Assembly (NCBI GenBank): GCA_003339415.1
Contig: PDHQ01000224.1
Coordinates: forward strand, 1 to 57,819
DNA length: 57,819 nt
Reading direction: 5' to 3'
Source: Ophiocordyceps camponoti-saundersi (nom. inval.)
Taxonomy: Eukaryota > Ascomycota > Sordariomycetes > Hypocreales > Ophiocordycipitaceae
How positions within the stretch are numbered: position 1 is the first letter of the stretch; every line of letters begins with the position of its first letter. Position numbers and translations under genes: made by a program. Below the pieces are notes generated by a model. That model saw only the letters and a list, made by a program, of their open reading frames with translations. It had not been told where the DNA came from and searched no databases. This document shows positions 36,981-50,217 of the stretch, piece after piece.

Positions 36981-39674
36981 AGATTATTTTAAATATATTT
37001 CCGCTAATATTTATAAAATAAAGTATATTCTTAACTTAAATTAGCGGGAGCCGAAGCTAAAAATAAAGCTAAAAATAAAGGTAGAGAATAGAATAATAGC
37101 TTAAACGCTAATTATTCTTATAATAATATTAAATAGTAGATTAAAATAAATAATAAAGGATAAGGGAGATAATAAGGCGGAAAAAGTAAGTAAGGCGGAG
37201 GAGGAGGTTACTATAAAAGTAATTAGGGAAGCGGAGGGGGAGACGGGGGCGGAGAAGGTAATAAAGGAGCCTAAGCTAAAGCCGGACCTTATATAAGTAC
37301 TAGAGTCCCTTTTTATAAAGTCCGCGTCGGTAGCGTTAAAGTATATAGCGGAGAGTAATAATAATAGCTTAGAAAATAAGCTTATAAAAGTTAAAAGTAT
37401 TATTAGGCGTAGAAGATAAGGTAGAGAGTAAAGCGGGAAAAGGGGTAAAAAAGCTAAGCGGGCTAAGCGAGGCTAAGTAAAGTAAGAAGCAGAGTTAAAA
37501 GTAAAAAATAAAGTAAATAAAGAGTAGTAGTTATATAATAAAAGTATTAAAAATAATTTCCCACGCTTAAATTTTATATTTAAATATTTTAATATATTTA
37601 AGTATTATAAAATAATAAAAAGAGGTTTATTAAGGCATTTTATAATACCTTAATAGCCTTATACTATCCTTATAGCCTTATGCCTTATATAGCTTACTTA
37701 AGTTATAAGGACCTTTTATATAAGATCTTTCTAATCTTATAACTCCTTACTTTACTTTTTATATTTCTTACTATTACTTTATATATTTAATTAAGTATTT
37801 AAAAAGCTACCTTTTTTATATATTATATATAAAAGGGTATCGTAATAATATACTCTTTTTTAAGACCCCTCTTTAATACTAATATTAAATAGCTTATCTA
37901 ATATTAATTAATATATTAGGTAATATATAAATTAGCTAAAACGGAAAAGATAATCGCGGATAAAAGGATTAATAGTTTATTATACTTAACTTTACTTTTT
38001 CGTATAACTTAATAATATATATAATAGCTACCTCGTATAATAAAAAAAGAAAATAGGACCCTTATACTTAGCCCCCCCTTTAGACGATAAATAATAGCTT
38101 TACGCGCCCTATTATCTAATAAGAACTCTTATACGCTTTTAGCACTTTTAAACGCGCCTACGCCCGCGCTTACCTAGTCTAAACTAACTTAAGTAACCTT
38201 AAAACTAACCTAAACCTAAACCTAGGAACTTAACCTAATTATATATAAAAAGATAGCTAAAAGAAATACTATTTTAGTTTATATATAGTAAGTTAAGACT
38301 AGCTTAAATTTCTAAAAAACTAACTTAAAAATTATAGATAAACCCTTAAATATTAATACTTATAATATATATAAGTTAAATTATATATAAAGCTATTTAC
38401 TTAAAGATTAAAAGCTCCCTCCTTATTAGTAGCGCTTAGGAAGACTTTTATAAATAAACTAAATATTAAGTAAAATAAGTTTCCCGCTTATTTTTTAAAG
38501 CCTTCTTATAGCTTTTTAAGAAATAAAGTATTACTATATAATAAACTAAAAGCTTTATTAAGAAATTTCTTATAATAATTAAGGCTTTATATAATTATAT
38601 TTTTATAACTCTTATAATTATAATAACTTTTACTTTAGAGCTTACTTAAAAGATTATCCTATTAATTAAGGTCCCTCTTTATATAACTCCTAATATAACT
38701 TTTAGCATAACTTTTAGCACGCTTTTATTTAAAGTAAAGGAAATACTTAACCTATTTATAGCTTTTATAATAATCTCTAAAAGCTTAGCTTTTATCTTTC
38801 CTCTTATATAACTAATTTATAATAGCTTAATTACCCTTAAAAAAGGTTTAGTATTTAATAAAAGCTAGCGGAAAGACTAGAATTACTTAAGCTATCTATA
38901 TAATATTTTATATAATAAGGTTAAACTTTTTTATTATATTACCGAAAAATTAATATTACTAAGGATTAATATTATACTCTCTTTTTAGATATTCTTATAA
39001 GGCTTATATAATTATATTACCTTTATTATATAAGATTTAAGAAAAGGTAAGATAAGATTTATAAGATACTTAATTTATATTTTAATATAGCTATAAATTA
39101 TATATAATACTAGGCTAATTAAATTAGTATAACCTTTACCTTTATATAAAGGAAATACTTAAAGAAAATAATATTTAAAGTCCTTAAGAAAATAATTAAG
39201 AAAATATAACTTATATAACGCGCCTTTTAGGAAAGGGAAACTTAACTTTATATTATAATAACTAAGGCTTACTATAAGGTGCTAGAACTTAAGCTAGTAT
39301 TTCTCTTTATAAAGCTTTTATATAAATTTTTTTTTATTTTTTATATATTATTTTAAGTTACCCTTAATAATAAGAAAATATCTAACTAGTCTTTTAATTA
39401 TTTATATTATTATATAAACTTCTTATAATTAAATTTACCCTAGCTAAAGTTTTATATAAGTAAATTTAAATAAGTTTAATAAGAAGAGTATTACTTATTA
39501 CCTTATATAAAGAAGTATTATTTTATTTATAAGAAAGAAAGCTATTAGTTAATAAATTATAAATAAAAGGATTTTTATCGCGTAAGAAAGGCGTACTTTA
39601 CTTTATATAAAAAATTTAATAAAAATACCTTTATAAATAATAAGTTTAAAGCTTTCCTTCTTAAATATAAAAAA
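36981..39674. other. Unclassified RIPed DNA
   Basis: 2.7 kb between LINE no. 1 and copy F. Apart from the charged frame at 37156-37419 I see no domain. The part from 38000 to 39670 looks like decayed coding sequence with plus-strand TAA-rich frames. Confidence 0.5.
37156..37419 (+). pseudogene. Glu/Lys-rich open frame, unrecognised
   Basis: 88 codons with one internal TAA (37294-37296, possibly from CAA). The frame is very rich in Glu, Lys and Ala (AEKVSKAEEEV, GETGAEKV). It becomes basic at the end (IIRRRR) and continues beyond the stop at 37417 as an Arg/Lys-rich stretch. GAG and AAG codons lack CpA, which explains why it survived RIP. It may be the N-terminal part of a retrotransposon gag. 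No homology is claimed. Confidence 0.35.
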
Positions 39675-41567
39675 TATAATATTATTATAATAATAATAAT
39701 AAATCATACGCTAATATACCTTATATAGCTTAAAACTATCTTATATATATTCTAAAAGAGGGAAAAACTAAAAAACTTAAAGTAAAACCCTCCCCTTAAG
39801 CGTTACCTTAGCTTTAAGTTAGACCCCGCCTATACCTAGCACTTTATATATTTAATAAGTTAGGTATTAACTAATAATTTAGAAGCTTATATTTCCCCTA
39901 AGGTAGACTTTATAATAATAAAAAAATATATATATACTAGGTCCGGTATAAAGTTTATATAGCTTACTTATCCTCCTAGCTATTACTATTACTATAAACT
40001 AAATCCTTATATTTAATTAAAGCGGCCTTAATAATTTAATCTATTAAGGCCTTATTAGTATAGCTTAGGAATATATAAAAGTTTTACTATCTTATAATAA
40101 ACCTTATAATAGCTAATCTTAAAAAATAGCTAGATTATTATAATAAAGCTACGAATAAGTATAAAGTTAAAGTTAAAAGAGAAAATATTATTATATTCGC
40201 TTTTTAATATTTCCGCCTTAGCTATTATTAGTTTCTAATTAGCGTTAGAGGAGGAGGAAAAGGGGTAATATATATAGAGTTTTAGTTTATAAACTTTTAA
40301 AATTAAGTAATATATATATTCTTCGCTTAGTCCTATATTACTCTTATCTTAAGGTAAAATTAACTTTACTTAAGGTAAAACTTTTAATAAAAAGAGTAAT
40401 AATATAGTCTTTTCTTATAAGCTATAAAGTAAGCGAACTTACTTTTTATATATAAAGCGGTAAAATACTTATTATATTATAGCTTTATTATATAATATTT
40501 AGTAATATATTTAAGTTAGTAATATTTAAAATATTATTAAAGTTAAATTTTTAGTATATATAATTTAATAATAAAAATCTCCGCTTATATTATTATATTT
40601 TTATTATAAATTTAATTTATATCTACTATATTATTAATAATAACTATTAAAAAGCTTCGCTAAGTTTTAGAATAATATCTTTTTATATATATATAATTAT
40701 ATTATTAAAATTTTATTTAATAATTTAATCTTTTTATAAAAAGCTTCCTACTTACTTTATTATAAAGCTTACGCTAATACCCTTTTTATAATAAAAGTAT
40801 AACCTTTATTAGTTAAGCGTACTTTTTTTTAAAAAAATAATATAAAGCTACCTTAAATTAAACCGAAGCTTATAAATAATATCTTAGAATATTACTATAA
40901 TATCGCTACTAAGTAATTTACTTATTATAAAAGCTTAGCCTTACCTGCGAAATTTATAGTTAATACTTATTATAACTACCTTAAGGCTTTAAACTTAGAG
41001 TAAAATAGCTATAAAATTAGAATAAATTATAAGCTATCGCTTATATTACTTAGAAACCTATTTTTCGATAATCTTTTTTAGCGCTTTAGCTATAATTATA
41101 GCTTATATTAGAGGAGTTCCGCTCCCCCTAAAGCTATAAACTAGAGAGAAAACCGTAGCTATAATAGCTAAGAAAATATTACTAACTAATAACGTTAAAA
41201 TAAGGGGGGCACCTTACTAAACCCTCTTAGACTCCGCTACTTATTTAATAATTACTTATATAAAAATAAAAGCGTCTCCTAAAATAATTTTATTAATACT
41301 TACCTTAGCTTCTAATAAGGTAATAAGTATAGTAAACTTTTAGGTTTAAGATTATTACGATTTAAAGTAAAGCTATATTCTAAATAAAAAATTTTCGCGG
41401 TTACGATTAACTTATATAGCGTTACTCTCCCCCCCGAAGTTACTCTAAGCGCGGCTAGCTATTATTATAAAGTAATAAAGGGAGCGGAGTTCGCTTATAA
41501 TATAAGAATAAGAAGTCTATATTCGTATCGCTATAAGCGCGGAGTTTATTAAATATATAAAAGTTTT
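39675..41567 (-). mobile_element. Half-LINE family, copy F (full length, minus strand)
   Basis: Minus-strand copy with its ATT-rich tail at the left (39675-39712), G/C-run motif at 39759-39795 and CTCCGCGC signature (complement) near 41540. The flanks share ATATAAAAAA (39665-39674 and 41568-41577), a possible but low-complexity target duplication. It has the usual ORF1 in RIPed form. Confidence 0.75.
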
Positions 41568-42490
41568 ATATAAAAAAAAGAGGACGCTTTTAAAAAAGCT
41601 ATTTAGTTTATTTTTTTAAATATCCTTATATATTAATTTATAAGAGAAAATATTTTTATATAATAAACTATATAACTAAATAGTTAAGTTTTTCTTATAA
41701 ATACTTCTTATATAAAATACTAAAAATAACTTTAAGATATAAGCGCTATAAATTTCTTTACTATTAGTAAAAATTAAGCTAAAGTATTTATATAAAAAAA
41801 TTTAAATATATAGATTAATTAAACTTTAAATATTATTATAATTAAGTTTAGTAGCTTAGCCGCTATAACCTTAATTAGTATAATTAATATTAATAGCTTT
41901 CTTAATATTATATAATATTATATTCTTAATACCTTTATATTATTCCTCTTTTTTCTTAAAAATATAAATTACTTAAGGGCGTACTTTAATAATATTAAGA
42001 ATATTATTATATATAAGAATAGTTAGACGATTCCTATTATATAAAAATAAGGATATTTATTCTTTTATATATTTTTATATAAAGCCGCCTTTTTCTTTAT
42101 AAAAGTATAACTTTATTACTTATATTATTACTTTAGATACTATTATATAAAACGCCTTTATAATTTAATTTAAAAAATATAAAATATAATAATATCTCTA
42201 AAGCCTCGTTTTATATAATAAAAAAATTCTACTATTAATATTAAATATATAACCTCTTATTATAATAAGTTAAGTTTTAAATTAAAAATAATATTACTTT
42301 TAATTATAAAATTAATATAAATATTATATAATTAAATAATAAAAACGCTTTTTATACTATTAATAAAGCTTTATTTTTCTAAGCTATAACTTTTATATAA
42401 TCTTTCTTTACTTAAAATACTTAAAACGCTTTTTACCGCTATTAGATTATTATTTATTAAAGCCTTTTAAATATTATTATATATAACCTA
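41568..42490. other. Unclassified RIPed DNA
   Basis: 0.9 kb of AT-rich sequence with no recognisable domain. Its last 13 bases are the left target duplication of LINE no. 2. Confidence 0.55.
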
Positions 42491-42779
42491 AGAAAAAAAA
42501 AACCTCTCTAATATACGCCTAATATAAGGCGCAATCTAAAAGAAAAAGGTAAGATATTAGCGGCGTCGGATTCGCTGTTTAATTTAAAATAGGGCTATGC
42601 CTAGCTAAGTTCCGGCCGGGGGAAGTCGCAACCGCAGCGGAGGAGGAAGAAATTTTCGTAAAGGAACTAAGGTTATAACGCGCTTTAAATATAAATTAGA
42701 TTTATCTATATACCGGTTTAAAAATACTAACTCTAATAGAAAATATACTAAATATAAATAAGGATTATTATAAATCTTA

Positions 42780-43800
42780 GTTAATAAAAATAAGAAAAAA
42801 CTATATTATTAACTATTAAGTATTATACTAGCTAATATATTCCGCGCGGCTTAAGCTATAATAATAGCTTATAAAGAACTTAAATCGGACTAAATCCGGA
42901 CTTAAGCTAATTATATTACGCGTAAGGAAATTAAAAATATTATTATTATTACCCTCCGTAAATTATTATATTTAGAGATAATAAAATAAGGAGGATACTA
43001 TATATAAATATAAGTTATATTAGCTCTAACTTTATTATATAACTTAGAAAAAAAACTTCCCTTATATTATAAAAAGGAAATTATTATTCGCTTAGCGGAT
43101 ATAATAGATAATATTATAAATAGGATAGTACGCGATACTATATAAGCTATTAATACCGCTATTCGCTTTAACTTATACCTAGCTATATACTATTTTAATA
43201 GTAAGGATATTAAACTTACTTTTAATAAGGATATAGCTACTTTTACTTAGTACCTAAGCTAGGTTATACTTATCTTCGGTAATAAGGCGACTATCGCGGA
43301 TAAGATTTATAATATTATTATTAAGGGACTTCCTTTAAACCTCGCTATTAAGGAACGTAATAACCTCCTTAATAAAATAATATAAATTAATAAAATACTT
43401 ATAGCTTATTTATAAGCGCTTAAGCCCTAGCTTAGATTTACTAAGATAGCGGTTATTATTAGCTTTAAATTACTAATTAATATTAATAAACTTTATAATA
43501 ATAAGCTAGCTATTAACACTTAGATTTTTCGTACGGAGCTATTCTTAGACGCGGTCCGCCCTTAGCGATATTATAATTATTATTATTTTAAGTATATTAC
43601 TAAAATATATAAATACCCTAAGCTTTATAATAAGTATAAAGTAATTAATTATAAGAATAAGGATAATTACTATACTAGAATTAAAAGATACTTATTTTAT
43701 TATATCTCTTATAGCGGGGATTACCTTATATAGTTTAAGCTTTACCTTATTACTATTAAATACTAAAATTAGGCGAGAGCTTACTATAAGAGATAATTAG
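42780..43800 (+). pseudogene. ORF1 of LINE no. 2
   Basis: A long frame reads through with RIP-type stops only. Its middle part (about 43200-43400) has a TWYPSWV..IFGNKA-like stretch and KGLPLNLAIKERNNLL, which recall LINE ORF1 proteins. Then comes a DAVRPQR lead-in and the knuckle at 43569-43610, read as Tyr-x2-Tyr-x4-Tyr-Ile-Thr-Lys-x-Tyr and de-RIPed to Cys-x2-Cys-x4-His-x4-Cys. Further Cys/His-like pairs follow (YKVINYKNK, YLFYYISYSGDY). The product is the RNA-binding ORF1p that coats the element RNA. The start codon is not identifiable. Confidence 0.7.
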
Positions 43801-44119
43801 TTAGATTTACTAAGCTTAGCTTATAGTTTATCTTATAATTAATAAAATTAGTAATAACCGAGGATATTATTATATATAGTATATCCCCGGGCTAGTTTAT
43901 TATTAAAAGGAAATATAAATAACCCTTAAGCTTCGGAGGGGGCCGCTCCGCTACTAAGATATAGGTAATTAAGGATACTCTTAAGGTAATAAGATACTTT
44001 ATCTAATAAGCTTAAAGTGCCTCCCTCCCTTAGAATATAAATAGTATCTTACCTATATAAACTATTAATAAACTAGCTTTATTTTTAGTTTAACTTAACC
44101 TTATTATTTAAAAAAGCGT

Positions 44120-47100
44120 AGAAGCACTAATTACCCTAGCCCTAGCCTAAACCTAGATAAGATTAATAATTAAGCTATAGAGAAATTATAGTTAAGAAAC
44201 TAATATTATTATAACTATTTCCTTATATTTATAAAAGTCCTTTCTTAGAATATAAATAAGCGTACTAAGCTAGCTAAGCTAATATTTAGTAGTAAATTAG
44301 ATTATAATATTATTACTCTCTAGGAAACTATTAGCTACTTTAGCGCTAAGCTTTCTTTACTTAGAACTTCGCCTTACTACTTTATTTATAGTAGCGGCTA
44401 TACTTTAGTTTATATTTATAAAAAATATAATATATTTACTTAGTTCCTAGAAATAGGGGAGGATTAGATAAATATTATTTTTTATTCTAAACTTTAGTTT
44501 ATTTCTATTTACTTTTCCCCTAATACTCTTTATAGTAATAGCTTTTTAATTTTTTAAGACCTTCCCCTAAACCCTAACCGCGTCTTAGTTAGTAATTTTA
44601 ACTTATATTAACCGCTTTAAAACTATTATAAAAGGCTTTCCGATAATTTAGATTAGCTAATCTATAAGATAACTAAGCTATAATTTTAACTCCTTACCTT
44701 AAAAGGAGAATATATTTAAATTTTCTATAAATATAAAAATAGTATATTAAATTTAATTTAAGCTACGGCGAACTTATATATATATTATATTAGTCCGGAC
44801 CTTAACCTTACTAATTCTAACTATATCCCTTAATCTCTTATAATCGGTATCCTTATACTTATAATAGCGCGTATACCGCGCTTATAATAAAGATATACGG
44901 ACCCGGACCTAATTTACCGTAAGTCCTTAGCTAAGATTACCCTCTTACTTTCCCTTCTTACTAACTTAATAAAAATCGATAACGCCCTTAACTAACTTTA
45001 CTAAGAACTATAACTTATTATTAACTAGATAGTGCTATTTATTACCTTTTCCTATTCTTATAAGGCGGCGTAGTTTACCCTAGCTATAGCCTTAGCTACT
45101 TAAGTAGCTAAGCGGGCCTAGCGTAAATATAAGTCCTTCTTTTTAGACTCTTTTTAGTAATAGCTTTAAAAGATAACTTTTACTTAGAAAATAGCTATAA
45201 ACTTAGTAAGATATACCTATTAGCAATCTTTCCTTTATATTATTACTAGCTTATTTTCTAAGTTTTAATATATTAAGCGTTAAGCTTATATTTAAAATAA
45301 TCTCCTTTAAAATCTAGTCTATCTCCTTATATTAAGGATAACTAATAGATTTTAAGCTAATAGCTATATAGCTAAAGCTAATATCTTAGATAATCGGTTC
45401 TTTCCTTAGCTTTATAATATACCCTTAACTAATATTAAATTACTTAAACTTAAGTTTTCCGTTAATATTAAAATTACTTAAATTAATATTTTTATAATAC
45501 TTAAGTTAATAACCTCTTAGAAAGTAGCTAAAGTAAATAATATTCCTATTAGATTTTTTAAAATATATTACTTTATCTTTATTACCTAGCTAGCTATAAT
45601 TTTCTAAGTATATATATAATTTAGTTATTTCCCGCCCTAGCTATAGTTCGCTATTATAATTATCTTACGTAAGTTTAGAAAGAAACTAAAAGCTTACTAA
45701 GAAATAGGTGCTTATAAGCTTATATCTTTATTATATTACTTAGGTAAAATCTTAAAAATTATAGTAAGATAATAAATTACTAAGGCTACGGAGTTATACT
45801 AACTTCTCCTTAAGAGCTAGATAGGTAATAAGCGGAACTAGTCTATAAAGCTAGCTATCCTTATAATTACTAAGCTTATTTAAGCTACTTAAGCTAGGAA
45901 AAAAATAGCGTTTTTCTTATAACTTAATATTAAGGGAGCGTTTAATATTATATATTATAATAAACTTATTACCGAACTTAGGTATTTAGGATTCTTAAAT
46001 TAGATCTTAGCTTTCCTTAATAGCTACTTATAAGACCGTACCTCTTAATTTCGCTTTAATAATAAGATTTCGGAACTATATTAGATTAAGACTAAAAGAC
46101 CTTAAAGTTCGCCGCTCTCTATTATCTTATTTATCCTCTATATAGCCCCGCTTTATAACTAGCTAATATATAAGGAAAAAATATAAGTAATTAGTTTTAT
46201 AAATAATATAAACTTTTTTAGCGTTAAGCTTAATTTTAAAATAATTATAAGATAGCTTTAAGCTATATAAGTAATATACGAATAATAAGCGTATAACTAT
46301 AATATAAAATTTAAGCTAAAGAAAAGTAAGCTTATATATTTTTTCTAAAAATATACTTTAAAAATAAACTTAGTTTAATTAGGGGATTACTAAATTTACC
46401 TTATTTCTAAGGTAAAACTCCTAAGCGTTTAGATTTATTAGTAGTTATAATAAAAACCTTATTTATAAATTATATATACTAAGCTTCTTTACTAAAACCT
46501 CGCCTTTTCCCTCTTATCCGCCTTTACCTAAAGTTACCCCCTTACTTAAGCTTATAAACTTTATATAAAAGTTTTCTAATTACTTATCGCGTATATTATT
46601 ATTATATTTTATATTATTACTTTTATAAGCGGAAACCTATTAAGCCCGGCTAAAGCTTTAAAATTAGAATAGTTATAATATCTTAAGATAGTACTTAAAG
46701 CTTATAAAGCTATACTTATTTATTACCTTAAAGCTAAGTTTTAAGTTCCCTTACTTAATCTCTACTTAAATAAAAGGAAAACTAATACCCTCTGCTATTT
46801 AGAGAATATAACGATATTAAATAAGATCCGGACCGCTTTTAGAGATATCTTAAGGTTCTTATCGCGCTTCCCCCCTTATTAATTAATAAGATAATAAAAA
46901 GCTAAGTAGCTACTAGAGGAATATATACGTTAAGTTTAAATATAGATAAGATATAATATATTACCTTTAAATAAGAAATTTATAATAAACTTTCTCCGCT
47001 AGAATTAGAAAGTATAGTAAGAGAACTTTAAAAACTAATTATATATAAAATATTCTAAGCTTACTTTATTTCTTTTTAATTTCCCGCCTTACCTTAATAA

Positions 47101-47450
47101 GATAAAATTACTTAAAAGATACGGAGACCTATTAGAATATATTAGTATTATAATTACGTAACTTTATACGGGTAAAATTAGTTTTAGAGAGTTTCTTTTT
47201 TATAAGCGCGTATTAGAAATAATCTCCCTTTTATATTAGTATAAAACTAAACTAGAGAATACTTATTATTTACTTTTTTAATACCCTTAATTAGTTAAAT
47301 AGCGCTATAAATTACTTTAGCTTATCTCTTTTAATATTAGATTACGATTAAAGCTTAACCGCTACTTATTAGTAACTATAATCGCGAAATAAATACTCCG
47401 ATATACTAACTTATATTAGTTTTAGCTTACTAATATATTTTACGCTAATA
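44120..47450 (+). pseudogene. ORF2 of LINE no. 2 (endonuclease, RT, C-terminal Cys/His segment)
   Basis: One frame (codons starting at positions of the form 3n+2) covers the whole interval. An AP-type endonuclease is shown at 44591-44608 (Ser-Asn-Phe-Asn-Leu-Tyr from GDFNLH). RT is shown by KGAFNIVYYNKLITELRYLGF near 45930-46010, SSPLSIILFILYIAPLYN near 46100-46160, and Phe-Ile-Asn-Asn-Ile-Asn-Phe-Phe at 46196-46219 (FVDD box). A TGKISFREFL..RV motif lies near 47170. At 47231-47290 an LCQYGTELENTYHLLFQCP-like ending de-RIPs to Cys-x-Cys-Gly..His....Cys-Pro. This order is that of Tad/R1-type LINEs, which nick the target and reverse-transcribe in place. No RNase H was found. Confidence 0.75.
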
Positions 47451-47537
47451 CTCTTAAGTTTAACTAAGGCTAGATATAGCCTTATTTTATATAAATTACT
47501 ATAACTATAATATTATTAATTTACTTACCTTATTTAT

Positions 47538-49060
47538 AATTTACTTCTTATTTTAAAAGAATTTACGTTTATTAAGTTTAAGTTATTATCTCCTCCCCTA
47601 TCTAATAACTTTTTTATTTTTCCGGCTACCTTATTAATAGGAGTAATTATAAACTAACGCTAGCCTTATAACGCGAGTTTACTTAGCGTAAAGCTACTAA
47701 GACTTAAAGTAAGGCGCGTCTTACTTAGAGTTACTATTAGTATAATAGCTTATAATAAGTTTAGCGTAGTAATTAGCTATAAAGCGGTCGCCTATTATTA
47801 TAATAAGCTTAAAGTAATAACTAACTTAGGTAAAGTTACTTATTATTAAAATAAGCTTAAAGTAATAATAGGATCTAGTATAATAGCGGGCTATATACTA
47901 TTAAGGGTAATTATTATTAGCGTTAGTTTATTATCCTTATTAAGGAATAATTTATTTAACTTTAAGATTTCTAAATATTTTAATAATAGCTTATAACTAT
48001 AAAGCCCCCCGCGCCTCCTTAATACTCCGCTAAGGTATAGCTTAAGTTTATATTTCTTTAGTAATTCTAAGTTAGTAAAAGGTAAGTTATATTAAAAACT
48101 AAGTAACTAAAACTTTTAGCTAATATTAAGCTACTAGGTAACTTAAGGTAAGGTAACTCTAAGTATTTAAAAGATATAAAATTTTATTAAATTTATCCTT
48201 ATTATAATAATATTATAGTTTACTATAGCTATATAAATATTAATAGCTATTATAATAGCCGCTGCCTTAACTAGAGTTTCCTTTACTATAAGTAACTTAG
48301 CTACCCCCTTACTAATTAGGCCTATCTTTACTATATTTAGCGCTAGCGTAGCCTCTAACCTTAGAACTTTATTATTACCGAAACTAACTTAGCGTAAGCT
48401 CCCTCTTTTACTTTTACTAAAATATACCTTAGTAAAATATAAACGCTTTAAGTTAATAGTAAGAATAGGTAATAAGTTATTATTATTATTATCTATATTT
48501 AATATAATTATAGAAATTTTAAGCGCGGCGCGAGCTTTCTTCTTAATAAGGCGCGTTTAAATTATAATAAAAGATATCTATCTTTTACCTTTACCTTTTA
48601 AAGGCGCCGTAAACGCCGCCTTAGTAAGCTTTATTATTACTAGCTTACGCGTTTTACTTACCTTATAAGTTACGTTTACCCTTACTTTAAGTAAAGCCTA
48701 AGCTAGCTCTCTTAGCTTCTTAAATACTATTATTATTTTTTTACTTAAGTTTAGTATATTATAAGCTATACTTATAAAGCCTAAAGTTTATTAATTAATA
48801 TAGGCGTTAATTTACTTTAAGGTAGCGTAAATTAATTTAAGTATAACGATAGATATTTTCCCCCCCTCTCCCTCCGCCTCTTTTACCTTTTTTATAACTT
48901 TAGTATAGATACCTCTTAAGGCGTTCTTTACTTCGATTATATTCTTATAAGTATAGCTTTAATTTTAATCTTAAATTAAGGTAAGATTCTCCTTAGCTAT
49001 AGCTTATACCCCTCCGAATTTTTATTACTTATTATAACGCTTAGCTTATATAGTATATAG
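47538..49060 (-). pseudogene. Antisense open frame in the 3' region of LINE no. 2
   Basis: On the minus strand a frame of more than 400 codons (about 48790 down to 47540) is broken only by TAA and TAG codons explicable by RIP. It contains FISIAYNILNLSKK, then KKLRELA..LLKVRVNVTYKVSKTRK, a KGKGKR basic segment near 48590, and long Leu/Ile/Asn/Lys-rich stretches. Further upstream (48830-49060) a Glu-rich piece (KVKEAEGEGG) reads in a neighbouring frame; the shift falls in a G run. I do not recognise the protein. Its position after ORF2 and before the 3' motif parallels LINE no. 1. Confidence 0.4.
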
Positions 49061-49661
49061 CTTCTTAGCGTTATTCTTAAATTAGGGATATATAAGTATA
49101 TAAGTAAAATTTATTTAGGTATAAGTAACGCACGCGCGCGCGTTCGTAGTTACTAAATATTAGCTTAATTTTATTAATATATAGCCTAAATAAGGTATAA
49201 CTTATTTAGCTAATTTTAATAGCTAGTATATAAATAGTAAACGCGGTCCTAAGTAAATTTAAAAATATAATTATTATAAAGCGTAGCTTATTTATTATTA
49301 GTTTTTATATTATAATTATAAGCTATTATTATTATAATAAAGGAAATTAAAGTTAATATTATTTATAAAAGAAAAAAGCTTTATATTATATAAGCTATAA
49401 GATTTTATACTTTATAGTAGCTTACTTACTAATTATAGGGCGCTATAATATATACTAATATATATTTTTTTACTTTATAATAATATATACCTCCTTCCCC
49501 TACTAAGGTTCTAGCTTATATTTACCCTCTTATAGCTAAGGTTCGCGGCCGCTTCTATCTTAGCGACCCCTAGACCCCGGCTCGATTTACCCTAGACCTA
49601 TTATTATAACTTAGCGGACTAGTATAAGGCCCGCTATAGTACCCTCTCCTTACTTACTATT

Positions 49662-49824
49662 TATTGTGTGACATACCCTATGTCTAGGCTATGCCCTACT
49701 CAGGGCTTGAGCCCGGTTAGGTCAGTATATTAGATATACTAAATTAGTATGGAGGGGCTACTAGAGTTAGACTTAGTATTAGCAATATCACTGCCCGATC
49801 CGTGATAGCGTGCGTGCCTTAATA
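49662..49824 (+). repeat. 5' LTR of the copia element
   Basis: 163 bp, now TATTGTGTGACATACCC to CCTTAATA; the first bases were TGTT before RIP. It aligns to the 3' LTR without gaps. Confidence 0.95.
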
Positions 49825-49843
49825 GGTTATGCGCCCGTCGCGC
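49825..49843 (+). promoter_or_regulatory. Primer-binding site of the copia element
   Basis: GGTTATGCGCCCGTCGCGC begins at the first base after the LTR. It is close to the TRIM's site and to the complement of the anticodon arm of initiator tRNA-Met, so it again points to half-tRNA priming. Confidence 0.7.
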
Positions 49844-49913
49844 TAAATTACGCGTTTTTCACGATAATAATCGATATTCCTTATAAGAGATCTTATTTAG
49901 GATCCGCTTAGCT

Positions 49914-50217
49914 ATAGTAGACGCTACTATATTACCGACGCTGCTATTTTAGGTAGGTAATATACCTAACCTAGTTTATAGAAGACTATTTTAGCTAAGA
50001 AAAGCTAAGATAAGCCTCGCTAAGGAAAATACTACTTATTTAGGTAATAAGGAGCTTATTTAAGCTATAAAAGAAAGTTATAATAACCTTATTAAAAAAT
50101 ATAGAGATAGGAGCGATCCTAATAAGTATAGAGAAGCTAAAAGGCTAAGAGAATTAGTAATATTAGGAGATATTAATTAAGATAGCGATTAAGTAATTTC
50201 GCCTACTTTAGTATATT
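49914..50217 (+). pseudogene. Upstream open frame of the copia element
   Basis: About 100 codons in the frame one base behind gag-pol (positions divisible by 3). It runs from an ATA that may be a RIPed ATG at 49914 to TAA-TAA at 50217-50222. It reads as a charged, helical protein (KELI.AIKESYNNLIKKY, KYREAKRLRELVILGDIN). It overlaps the first codons of the gag-pol frame by about 45 bases. It may be the N-terminal part of Gag joined by a +1 shift, a separate small ORF, or the product of an indel. Confidence 0.45.
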
